Assembly (NCBI RefSeq): GCF_963675165.1
Contig: NC_087384.1
Span: forward strand, 4,457,182 to 4,521,181
Length of the DNA: 64,000 bases
From: Halichondria panicea
Lineage: Eukaryota > Porifera > Demospongiae > Suberitida > Halichondriidae
Direction: 5' to 3'
In this document: piece after piece, positions 22,197 through 31,672 of the stretch
Numbering within the stretch: the stretch's first letter is position 1
Layout: the number at the start of each line of letters is the position of its first letter
Notes under the pieces: generated by a model
Databases searched by the model: none
Told to the model about the DNA's origin: nothing
What the model saw: the letters and a program-made list of their open reading frames with translations, nothing else
Translations under genes and position numbers: made by a program

Positions 22197-23340
22197 CCCG
22201 GTTTAAGGTACCACCAGTGTCGGTGGTGCAGGCCAAAGGTGTGGACGCAGTCTTAAGTGTCTGTATCTTGGTGCTGTTAACCACAGTTGGGGAATCAATG
22301 GAACCTTTCCAGCAGAAGGCAAGCACCCACCTGATGTTACCCGTACCCAAGCGTCTGATAATACCCCAGCAACAGCACATTACAACAACACTGTGGTGCT
22401 GTGTAGAGTTGTTGAAATGGAAGGAGGGCTCGGGCTCCAGTATGTGGACTTACTGAGACGCAGTACACTTTTACATATCCCAACCACAATCGGTATAATG
22501 GCACATTTTTTTCCACTGTGACTCCTGTTGAAGGAGGGAATCAAATGAAAGGAACAGCTAGTGAACCAGTTGCTGGATCATTTACATCAGCCAGAGCTAG
22601 GTGGCTAGTGTACTTATACTGATCATGGTTCTTTGTGGTTTATAAGTGCTTCTCTACGGGTGTAAGAACAGTTGTCAGCCAAGGAGAAGACTCAGATAAA
22701 AAATGTGTGATGTTTGAAGCAATGGTAATAATCACTATAATTATTGTATATCAATGGTCTAGTTGTTATTTTTTCAGGTCCCTGAATGTACACTGTTTAC
22801 TTTGTATCGAGTGGAATTTGGATCACTACTAGTAGGATTCTAAGAGTGGTGCTCTTAACGCATCTGGAAATGTTTCAATCACCTTCTCACTTCCTACTGA
22901 CATTCTAACAAATATCTCTGTGCTGCTAATGGAATTGACCTGATGTTTGAGAGTTTATTAAGTGAGTAAATCTCTGTTTCACTTTACACGGAGTCATATA
23001 ATACTCTTCAGGTACTAGTGATATTCAAAGACTTCTACCTGAGACTATAATTGTTCCGAAAGCATCAGTATGTGTGGCCATATTGAATATGCTGTGGATT
23101 CTTTTTCTCTTGGGGCTCTTAATGTATTTAGTTCCCATCACAAGTTATCATGCACAAGTGAGTCCAGCAGCATTATGTTGGCTGTGCCAAGGAGTACGGG
23201 TGATAGTTTCAGTATCAGTCACATACCTCCTGGAAGATACAGTCTCCTTGCTTTTGACCTGGAGAACAACCGTCTGCCAAGAATGCCACTCTCTCTAGCA
23301 TCTACAAGTGAAATACTGGAAGTGAGTACGTCACGAGGTA
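22197..23340 (+). pseudogene. A copy 1, ectodomain exons (Ig/FN3-type receptor), broken
   Basis: Exons homologous to those of B, but disabled. The Ig exon starts at 22,197 after 'ctttag'. A 1-bp loss near 22,250 shifts its frame, 18 bp near 22,370 are missing, and a deletion fuses the middle of the Ig exon to the late FN3 exon ('gggctcgggctccag', about 22,430). The exon starting about 22,779 (GTCCCTGAATG) runs into TAA at 22,840-22,842, a stop shared with A' and A''. The next exon (about 23,011-23,336) has 'ataattg' in place of 'gattg'. The signal-peptide exon is not found upstream. Homology to A' begins near 22,090. Confidence 0.75.
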
Positions 23341-24193
23341 AGTGTGTAATGGTGCGATGTGTAGCAATTAACACTGTGAGTACTAGCTGCATGTGCATGT
23401 ATACCCATTGGTATAGAACTCCGGCCCGTTAGAAAGAGCCATACAATTGACAAATGCTGAACATCAATTTTTTTACTACACAGCATACATGTATATGGCT
23501 CATTACACAAACATACAAGTGTATGTAAGGCTCACACACAAACATACGTATATATGTATAGTCATGTAATAATAATAAGAGGAACTGCACTGCTCTTGTT
23601 AGGCCGTAACATGTAACATCTGTTGGCTATTGTCATGTAGGATCATAGTGATAGTTTATGCTGCACGTCATATGTTTTTGTGTATGTGTATATGTACGTG
23701 GCTAACAGTCGACCATTGTACATGCATGTGTGCATCTCTAGGAACTGCTGCTCCCCTGCCCAATAGTGTAGGAATCACTGCCGTTAAGTTAATCAATGGA
23801 GATGTTGAAGTGTACTGCTCTATATACCTGTAACGAACTGCTTGGTGTTGGTTCATTCAATCAACTCGCCAGAACAATTATAATTATGTCCGGCTCATCA
23901 ACTCTACTGATGAAAGAAAAACTGTCTTCTCTGTTGATCTCATTGGTATAATGCCACAGCCTTTGTAGCAGTGCTCACTTGGGAGAAAATGACTCTATAT
24001 TTGACAGTCAATTATCCCTCATCACCCAACTAGAAACATATCCTAACCGGAAACATCGGTTAGGTTGTTTCAGTCAGATTATTTGTTACGATGTAGGAGT
24101 AGTATTATAGTTGTTGACAATGCCTTGATAAGATTGTTAATTAGCCTAGTTTATTCAAAACAATTATTCATCTTAAAATATTCCCACCTGCAG

Positions 24194-25398
24194 CTGTCTC
24201 AACCATGCCAATCATTTCGGCTCCTCAGACACTACCCACTGCAGTAGTAGCAGGTCAGTCAAAACCAACCATCAACTACGGCTCTAAATGGCCAATAATT
24301 GGTACTAACTGCATGGGTCTACTAGCTGTCTTGCATGTACATGCACTTCTATGTATGAAAAAGGATTTTTGCTTTCTTGTTGCATGCACTGTGATTACTA
24401 CACTGGTGGTGGTGTCCATTTCTTTAGTTCTTCTGGTTCTAGTCGTAATAAAGAGGACTAAACGAGGCAGAAAAGTATTAAATTCCAGCTGCCGTCACAT
24501 GAAAAGGTACACCCATTTTACACTAGTTGTAATTATGCATGCATAATATTATAATTTATAGTGAAATTTTGAGCATGTTTTCAACTTTTTATGTTTATTG
24601 TATCTTTCATACTGTGGGCACACATACTGTATTCATTTCAGTACTAGTCACTTCAGTGGATACAGCAATGCATCCTCAGTACAGGTAAGTATAGATAACC
24701 ATGTATAACGTCTAGTGAAAGACTTACATTACTTAACAGAATATCTAATTTGGGTAGGAATGTCAGAGTTGTGGGATTTAATTAGAAAGTATATGCTCTT
24801 ATCATGCACAATTTCAGGATAATTAAACTGTGTTGTCTACAGAATGAAGGTGTTGAATTAACGTCTGTTATTGGACTCCACGATGTGTGCAAGGATGACA
24901 ATTACAACATAGCTGACAGCGGTATTGCCTTGTCATCAACTTACAATGTAATCCGTGAAGAGAACTTACATGACAGAGGCAAATCACCATATGATGTAAT
25001 CATCACTGAGGACCTTTCCGATATTGGTAGTGGAGTGTATGACGTAGCACGTAAGGAGAACATGAATAACTCAGCAGACGCCACACGATCTCCTTATGTT
25101 GTGGTCAGTAGCGAGTACTTACCGCCACCTGGCTACGAATCAGTCACGGCTACAACGTCATCTGCTTCACTGTTTCCCCCATCCCTAGAGCAGCGAAGCT
25201 CCGTCTCTTCCTGCCCCATACGACTCTGGAGTGGATACTCTTTTAGAGAGTGTCGTTAACGGGTCAGTTCAGAATGATGTTGTGGTAACAAAGGACGAGT
25301 CAAAGCAAGGAGATGTATTTTTAAATGAGAAATCTGCTGATGAGACAAAAGACGATATTGATGACGACGGACAAGAGGTCATAGTTGAGGTGAGCAGA
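24194..25398 (+). pseudogene. A copy 1, membrane segment and tyrosine-rich tail exons
   Basis: Exon 24,194-24,506 encodes a linker and one membrane helix (FCFLVACTVITTLVVVSISL, then basic KRTKRGRK). Exon 24,642-24,684 is short (STSHFSGYSNASSVQ). The exon from 24,843 encodes a cytoplasmic tail with repeated tyrosine motifs: YNIA, YNVI, YDVI, YDVA, YVVV and YLPPPGYESV. YNVI and YDVI are 12 residues apart, within the 6-12 spacing of ITAMs. The exon phases agree with B's. A frame change near 25,190 leads to a stop at 25,259. The last part resumes in another frame and ends with acidic residues before GTGAGC at about 25,391. This is part of the same broken gene as 22,197. Confidence 0.7.
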
Positions 25399-25545
25399 TA
25401 ATTGTCACGAATTTGTCATTAGTTTGATTGTGTCAGTATCACGAGTTTTCCATGTACAGAAAAATATATGGATTTAGCTCATGTCTTCTCTTGCAACTCG
25501 CAGTCCATTTGCACAGTATCCAGACACAAGGTTCATTATAAGTGA

Positions 25546-26610
25546 AACATTAAGTCAGAATTTAGTACGTCAATAAAAAATACATCATTTTGAGCTGAAT
25601 GCATACAATATGTAATTAGTTTTTCGTTGTCTAGGCTACAGCGTGATTTGTGGTTAAGATTACAAGGGTGACTGTAGATACCAAGCATTAGCCCCGGGTA
25701 TTGATGAAAATGGTATAATCTGTAGCTTATCTATACCTTTCTAATTTGTTGGATCATTTTTTAAAGGAATCAGCGGAATATTTTTTTTCAGCTGATACTT
25801 TTCGATTCCCGGTGTATGGTTATAGTTCTTGTACGTCCATCACAGAAATTAACAATTAAGGGGAGTTTAGTTGATTTATATATAGAAACTGTTGTTTTGT
25901 TTTATCTTCTACCTTTATAGTAGGTATCAGGAGTGCATCCTGTAGGTATTTATTCCAACATTAACTTTGAAGCCACTCCCATCGGTTTTGGTGGAAAAGT
26001 TGTGACGGACGTTGCCCAGCTGCGTAGCTAGCATCACCAACCATTCTCGTGCAAGTAAGCTGCAAGTACAATGTATACAAGCTCAGATTTTTTGGTAAAG
26101 CAAGCTTTAGCTGTGTCTAGTTACAAAGAAATGCATACCAAAAGAAAAGTGTGTACTTTGCTATTGTGATACGGTTTTTAGCGTTATATTGATTTGCATA
26201 ATGAAATTTCAGATAAGTATACGTCTGTCACAAAATATGTGTACGTCCGTCACGAGGAAAAGTAGCCCATTTAAAGAAGACGCTAGCCATAATTTGTTTT
26301 TTCCAAATAATTTATCAGCATAAACATGTTTTTATTATCCTAAGGCTAGTTACAAGCAAATTAACTAGCACACTTCACAGACTTTTGTGAGTGAACAGTT
26401 CTACATACATAATTTCAATTTCTCTGAATACGTCCGTCACAGTACTTAAAATTCACCTGCAACGCACCAGAAAATTAAAAAATGTGTGCTGTTGAATTTA
26501 CTGAGTGATTCTACTGACACCTATATTTTAAAGTTTTCGCTTGTACTTAGTGTTCAGTACAAAACAATCTCTGAATTGTAACGTCCGTCACCACGGAATT
26601 GCCCTATAGC
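25546..26610. mobile_element. Insertion with repeated GTCCGTCAC motifs in A intron
   Basis: A' runs from 'caaggttcattata' directly into 'gccggctaatgattcc' (about 52,935-52,960), whereas A has about 1.07 kb in between. The insert carries the motif cgtcc(g/a)tcac or its complement six times (near 25,830, 26,004, 26,224, 26,250, 26,431 and 26,581). It has no open frame and no clear inverted ends. The repeated short motif suggests a non-autonomous transposon or satellite-like module (inference). Confidence 0.55.
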
Positions 26611-26639
26611 TGGCTTATGATTTTCCCTCATCCCCATAG

Positions 26640-26763
26640 CACCTGTATGTGATGGTCAAAACAGAGCCAGGTGCCAACTCAGACGACCCCACAAGGGTTG
26701 TGTACGCTCAGGTGAACAAGAAGAAACAGAAGCCTGTCCGTCTTACTGGGTCAGCTGCCGCTG
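26640..26763 (+). pseudogene. A copy 1, ITIM-like tail exon
   Basis: This exon follows 'ccccatag' and ends at 'gccgctg' before GTGAGC, 124 bp. It encodes LYVMVKTEPGANSDD, then RVVYAQVNKKKQKPVRL. VVYAQV fits the ITIM consensus (I/V/L/S)xYxx(L/V/I). The equivalent exon in A' (about 52,974-53,100) is also open and changes only a few residues. It would lie between the tyrosine-rich tail and the death domain. Confidence 0.65.
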
Positions 26764-26939
26764 GTGAGCACTACTATACTTGTGTTTACCTCGTTATAGT
26801 CTTCATAAAAACCACACAGTGGTCAATACTTCCATGTGCATGTACAAGTCAGGTAAGTTTTCTACGTGAAGTTGCACGATTTTGGAGAAACTGGGTGACA
26901 TTCGATACACATAATATTATACTAATCTAATCCTTTTAG

Positions 26940-27232
26940 TTGCTGCTCCCGTGAAGCGCTCACCGCTCATCTGTGACACCCTAATGGAAGAGCTCCATCT
27001 TCTGGCAGGGAGGTGGAAGGACCTAGCGAGAACACTGGACATGGATGAAGAGGACGTGATAATATCTTCAGTAATAACGAGAATGACCAACTGAGGCTGC
27101 ATGAGCTGGTGGAGCTTTACTTCAGTAGCACACAATACAGACACACTTGGGAGGAGGTGGTGCAAATGTTGACAGATGTTGAGGAACATAGAATTGCTGA
27201 GAGAATTCAAAAGGATAAAGTTGATTCACTAG
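26940..27232 (+). pseudogene. A copy 1, death-domain exon with frameshift
   Basis: This exon, after 'cttttag' and ending before GTAAATG, encodes a death-fold domain. The first half reads LICDTLMEELHLLAGRWKDL followed by ARTLDMDEED. The second half, in another frame, reads NNENDQLRLHELVELYF, then YRHTWEEVVQMLTDVEEHRI. The pattern (helix 2 'W..LAR.L', helix 5 'TW..V...L') is that of the death domain family. The exon is 293 bp; 294 would keep phase, so one base is missing near 27,058. A' lacks this exon completely. The domain would place the receptor upstream of death-fold adaptors (family knowledge, not shown here). Confidence 0.75.
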
Positions 27233-27309
27233 GTAAATGTACTGAGCTGTATATGATCATAATTGTGTGACACGGGTATACATGCTTGTATGTAAGTTGC
27301 TCCCATGCA

Positions 27310-27900
27310 CTTCAGTAATTATGCCTCGGTGCGCATGCATGCGCAAGCGAGGTATACGGTAGTGTGTTTGTGTGTGTGTATATCAGTCTGTCTGTCTGTC
27401 TGTCTGTCTGTGTATAGACTGCTACAGCTGCTCAAGGATCAATGAAGAGTTTCTATAGGCTTCCAGTAACGTTTTCTTAATTGGATTTTAATTCGTGGAT
27501 TTGCAAAATAATGCTTCGTTCTCGAGTTATACCTACTTTTGGTTATTTGGAATGCTATTGCAGCCTTTTTAGAAGAGTGCGTAGCAAAACTTGTCCATGG
27601 AATGTTGCTACTGTACTTAGTAGTTAGCTCTGCACTAGAATGCTAGCTATTGGTAGCTGCAAGAGTGAGAAGAGAGCTGGACTTTTGTCATCAATCGTTT
27701 TTTAACAACAATCATGGTCGATCATTACCCACTCGTTGAGTTTCTCTGTGATTCTCATGCAGCAAAATAAATATTCATAAAAATGTTCATCATCATAATT
27801 GTAATCATGGTGTGTCTCCTGCAATGCGCAGTAAATGTGGGTGTGGCTTCCTTAAACGGGGAATGACCAATATTTTCCACGCTGCCTGAGGCACCCTCCT
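27310..27900. mobile_element. Repeat-like insert with GTCT microsatellite in A intron
   Basis: Begins with an inverted 'cctcggtgcgcatgcatgcg' / 'cgcaagcgagg' pair, followed by (gt)n and (gtct)n tracts. The whole block between the death-domain exon and the last exon is missing from A', where the exon-26,640 equivalent is followed after a short stretch by 'tgcctgagcaccctcctact', also found at 27,886. Probably a transposon or SINE-like element. The superfamily is not determined. Confidence 0.4.
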
Positions 27901-27980
27901 ACTGATATTCCTATAGAGACACCACTGCATGCATGGTTAGGCTATTGCAGAGGGTTGATTTTCTCATTGTTCACACACAG

Positions 27981-28060
27981 GTATTGCGGAGCCAATCAAG
28001 CAGCTTCTGTGGATTCTTGTGACCGTATTCAGTCCACTGCAAGTACATAGCCCTAGCTGA
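27981..28060 (+). pseudogene. A copy 1, last exon
   Basis: Follows 'cacacacag' and encodes GIAEPIKQLLWILVTVFSPL ending in TGA at 28,058-28,060. The phase matches the end of the death-domain exon (..DSL G|). The same exon is present in A' (ending 53,329). The short hydrophobic end could be a tail anchor or the end of the death-domain module. Confidence 0.5.
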
Positions 28061-28634
28061 ACAATCTGTCATCTTGATTGTAATCAAATTTTTAACTTCC
28101 CCTCACTGGATGCAATAGCCCCTGTAAACCGTGTATTTTTTCTAGCTATAATATTATTGTTTCATAATCTTACTCATTTGTGTGAATTTGCATTGCTTTC
28201 TTGTTTGTCTGATGCATTTTATATAGAGAAGCTTATACCTTAATGTTACTATTATAAACTGACGGGTACTAATTTTAGCAAGTTATGTCTGAGGAAATAA
28301 TGAAACCAGGAGTGCACCCCTGATAAAACGCATTAAAATATAATTATAAAAAAAATTTTTCCGATGATATAAATGTACTTTTTAGAGTATGCTAGAAGCA
28401 AGCTAGCCCAATCTATATATTTCTGACTCAAACTTCAATCAACATTCAATCTAAAGAAACCATAGAAATACCAATTTATTAATTTTATAATAATAATATA
28501 TACATCTTGGCATAGTTATTGATTTGCTGCAAATCCCCCAAAATTATAGTATACCCTAAAAACTGAAAACGCTAAAATTACTATACCTGGGTATATGTAC
28601 TACAATACATGTATAATATAAAATTATCCACTGT
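28061..28634. other. Intergenic between A and B
   Basis: Homologous to about 53,330-53,900 in the second unit. AT-rich, no open frame recognised. Confidence 0.4.
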
Positions 28635-28722
28635 CAGGGTTTCATCTATAGGATTAAAATTGGGGGGGGGGGAGGGGGGAAGATTCACCCCAGCCCCTCC
28701 CCCCCCGTAAATGAAACCCTGA
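28635..28722. mobile_element. 88-bp MITE with G/C tracts, empty site in copy 2
   Basis: Ends 'cagggtttcat' and inverted 'cagggtttcat' around a G-run and a C-run that can pair. It is flanked by CTGT on both sides. In the second unit the site reads 'cccactgtacaataata' without insertion (about 53,904-53,920), so the element arrived after the A-B unit was duplicated. Confidence 0.75.
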
Positions 28723-28856
28723 CTGTACAATAATAGTGTTGAAACTTAAATTGGTGTGAAATCCTTATAGTGAATCTGACTCACTCATTAAATCCACCAG
28801 GGCCTATTTTCAACTTCACTCACTCCCTTTCACCGTTTCCCCCATAGCCTCCTTCT

Positions 28857-29118
28857 TTCACCCTCCCTCTTTCTCTCTCCCCCCCCCCCCCACTCCTATA
28901 GACTCTACCACCCTTATTCCCTTTTTCTTTCTCTTTCTCTCTCTCTCATAGCCTAGGTGCATGCATTGCATGCCGTTATACATAAAATTATATGCACTCT
29001 AAGTTTGACACTTTGAATTGAGTCTCCCTCCTCCCTCTCTCCCTCTCTCCCTCTCTCTCCCTCTCTCCCTCTCTCCCTCTCTCTCCCTCTCTCCCCCTCT
29101 CCCTCTGCATCTCCCTCC
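28857..29118. repeat. Polypyrimidine (CT-rich) tract
   Basis: About 260 bp with almost pure C/T runs on the plus strand, including (ctctccct)n at 29,029-29,105, interrupted by a short mixed segment near 28,940-29,020. The second unit has a shorter version (about 54,040-54,210). Such mirror-symmetric tracts can adopt triplex structures. No function is shown. Confidence 0.8.
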
Positions 29119-29337
29119 CTAAGCATTTGGTTAAGCTATATACACTGTGAAGTCAATTTGTCTGTAACTATAGTTGTTGTTGCCTATAGCTAGGAGCTTG
29201 TCTCTAGCTAATTTGTCTAGCCTATATATATAGAATCCCTCTACACCAAGATAAGAGCTCAACAAATACGGCCCCACCATAGTTAACCCTGACTTTTTTT
29301 AGGACACGTCCTCTTTTTTTAATTTATATATTATACA

Positions 29338-29504
29338 CAGTGGAACCCCTCTATAACGGACACCTTTGGGAAACAATGTTTTGGATTTTATACGGAGGTA
29401 GTCTTAATTATTGAGAGATTGTGTTGTACACAAACTGTTCATTTTAACCACATAGCAACTGGCTTTTATTCGGAGGTGGTTGCATGTTAACAGAGATTCC
29501 ACTG
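29338..29504. mobile_element. MITE with cagtggaacccc ends
   Basis: Left end 'cagtggaacccctctataac' and right end '..agagattccactg', about 167 bp, with inner 'ttttatacggaggt' / 'ttttattcggaggt' repeats. The end sequence is characteristic of Tc1/mariner-pogo-derived MITEs. The equivalent part of the second unit (near 54,400) does not contain it. Confidence 0.65.
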
Positions 29505-29645
29505 TATATAGATCTAGTTACAAATTGAAAAGGAATAATAAATGCTACCCAGGCCGATTAATTTTGTCTCCGCCAACTAGGGCCTGGGGACGAGGCTAAA
29601 GCATTGCAATGTCATGTGCACACTGAATATAGTATATATATAATA

Positions 29646-29861
29646 TACCAATATAGCGCGAACTTTTTGAGGCACTTATTTCATGGAATGGCCTCTAAAA
29701 GCATTTCATTCCACAATGTTCGCGGAATGACTGCTTACCGGAAGCCACGCCTTTATATCTTTGCACGTTATAGCAGATAATTCTAACAATTTTCGTGTAG
29801 GATTGCTAACCCACGAAATCTGTGAAAATTATGCCCCTTGAAAATTTCACGCTATACGGTA
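29646..29861. mobile_element. MITE, taccgtata family, with nested insertion
   Basis: About 215 bp. Its interior is closely related to the element at 20,570-20,799 in inverted orientation ('cgcggaatgactgcttaccg'). The right end 'cgctatacggta' is interrupted by the palindrome at 29,860-29,934, which duplicated 'gctatacgg'. Confidence 0.75.
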
Positions 29862-29934
29862 GCCTCGATCCCAGGCCGAGTTTTCGCTTTTATAACGGTT
29901 ATAAAAGCGAAAACTCGGCCTGGGATCGAGGCTA
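29860..29934. mobile_element. 75-bp perfect palindrome with 9-bp target duplication
   Basis: The arm 'tagcctcgatcccaggcc' continues through 'gagttttcgcttttataac' and then returns as its exact complement, ending cgaggcta. It is flanked by 'gctatacgg' on both sides (29,851-29,859 and 29,935-29,943). The arms equal the outer 36 bp of the 1.08-kb element at 49,177-50,256. The 9-bp duplication and long inverted ends match Mutator-like (MULE) foldback elements (family assignment inferred). Confidence 0.85.
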
Positions 29935-30001
29935 GCTATACGGTAATTCGGTAGATGCACAAGTACGTACCGGCCAGTATAGATCCAAAATAAATGTAAT
30001 C

Positions 30002-30390
30002 CCGTATATCTTCTAATTTATCGGACACTTCTAATTACCCCGGACACTCTTTTGGACAATTTTCGTTGTTCTAATACAACGGACACTCCAGTGCTTTAAT
30101 ATTACATTTGTTCTAAATATCCGGACAATACCCTTGAAAAGTTGAGTTTCATTCACAAGTAAGACTTAGAGTGCTGCAGTTAGATAGCTTTGAGAGCTAG
30201 TTTTAGATAGCTAGTGCAACTATTCAGTCGCACACTGTTCTATTAAACTTAGCTAGCTCGCATGCAGCTGCTTGCTTGTTCTAATTATTCCGGACACTTT
30301 GCATGCTCTATAAAAATCTGTTCCAATTATACCCGGACAATTTCCAAAATAATTATTTTTTGCTGTCCGATAAATTAGAAGATATACGGT
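30002..30390. mobile_element. MITE with ccgtatatcttctaattt ends
   Basis: Left 'ccgtatatcttctaatttat' and right inverted copy, about 25 bp nearly perfect, 389 bp in all. Inside are several 'ttctaatta..ccggaca' repeats. No coding capacity. Confidence 0.8.
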
Positions 30391-30829
30391 ACATAGTTTA
30401 CATGCACATAATTATGTATAGTAATGGAGAAAAGAGGCTGGGCATGAGTGGAACACAATGTAAGACATTAGCATTAGACTGCAGTGAGACAGTAAGACAG
30501 CCCTGGAATAGTTGTGCAGCAAAATCTTAACATCTTGAATGACAAAAATTGAACATGTGTGCAAAAAAATGCTATGATGCAGTCATGCTCTATACTACAA
30601 ATGTACATTGTTGCTTTATAATGATATTCATTAATTTTTATCTTGTCATTAGATCTAATTGAACTCTCGATCTCGTGGCCATGATTTTGTGAATAGATAG
30701 TCTATATCTAGGTACGTAACTCATTCCTCTGCTCTCCCTCGTTTTAAGCTACTTGTATACTAGGCTGTAGCCAGGTAATTTAATTGTGATTATTAACCCG
30801 AGGCGCGTGGGCGGCCACGGGTTATAGTA

Positions 30830-31158
30830 GTTGTTTGGTTTGTTTGTTTGTTTGTTTGTTTGTTTGTTTGTGACAGGTGAATCTACTCACCTGGATGCCA
30901 CAGCACTGTGTTTACAGCATGGATAGCCTTCATACAACAAGTTATTAATTTTAATAGTGGCAGAATTTCATGTTAAACCTTCGTTGTCAAATAAAAACGA
31001 GCAAAAGCTAAGAAGCTTGTGACTGGGTCTGCTTACCTGGATGCTCTAGCACTGCGTTTACAGCATGGGTAGCCTCCACACAACAATTCAGTACTTCTAA
31101 TAGTGGCAGCTTTCGGTGTTAAAGCTTCGTTGTCTAATAAAAGCGAGCAAAATGTAGC
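30830..31158. repeat. (GTTT)n and a 140-bp direct repeat
   Basis: (tttg)n at about 30,832-30,870 is followed by two copies of a block (about 30,872-31,010 and 31,020-31,158) that share 'cacctggatg', 'gtttacagcatg', 'taatagtggcag' and 'cttcgttgtc'. The block lacks a counterpart upstream of B', where 'taggctgtagccaggtaatt' leads quickly to the B' first exon, so the region 30,790-31,590 is an insertion specific to B. Confidence 0.65.
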
Positions 31159-31672
31159 TTGAACAGAACTTGCACATGCGTTACTTATAACTGAAGTGAT
31201 CCTGTACCAGGTCCAGAACAATGGAACAGGGTCACTAAAGTAGAAAGCTGTATATATACCAGGAACAATATTGGAACAGGGTCACTAAAGCAGAAAGTTT
31301 GCTTTAGCTGACTGGGATCCATGCAGGACCTGGAGCCATACTTCTCTGAGACTCCATGCTTCTTTGCTGTGATCCTAATCCACAGTGCATATATTTATAG
31401 TACTACTACCTGTTCTCAAATGTTTCAGCATGCCTCCAGTCTGGTTTAGTTTTATTGCTCCTGAGTTGCTGTGCAAGTCATGCATGATGATGATAACAAC
31501 ATCACTATTGCACTGCATTATATCAGTCTTCTGGTTTCTTTATAATCATGTCACCAGCCGAGGGTTTGCACTTTAGTGCTCTAGTTATAGCAAAAAAAGT
31601 GTTTTTTCTACATCTAGATCTACTCAAATTAATTTTTCTCCCACATTATTTTGTTACAGATAAAACAAAGCG

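Noticed and set aside
27360-27415. (gt)n/(gtct)n and the (tttg)n run at 30,832 as possible CRISPR-like arrays
   Set aside because: They are simple microsatellites with no spacers; the genome is eukaryotic.
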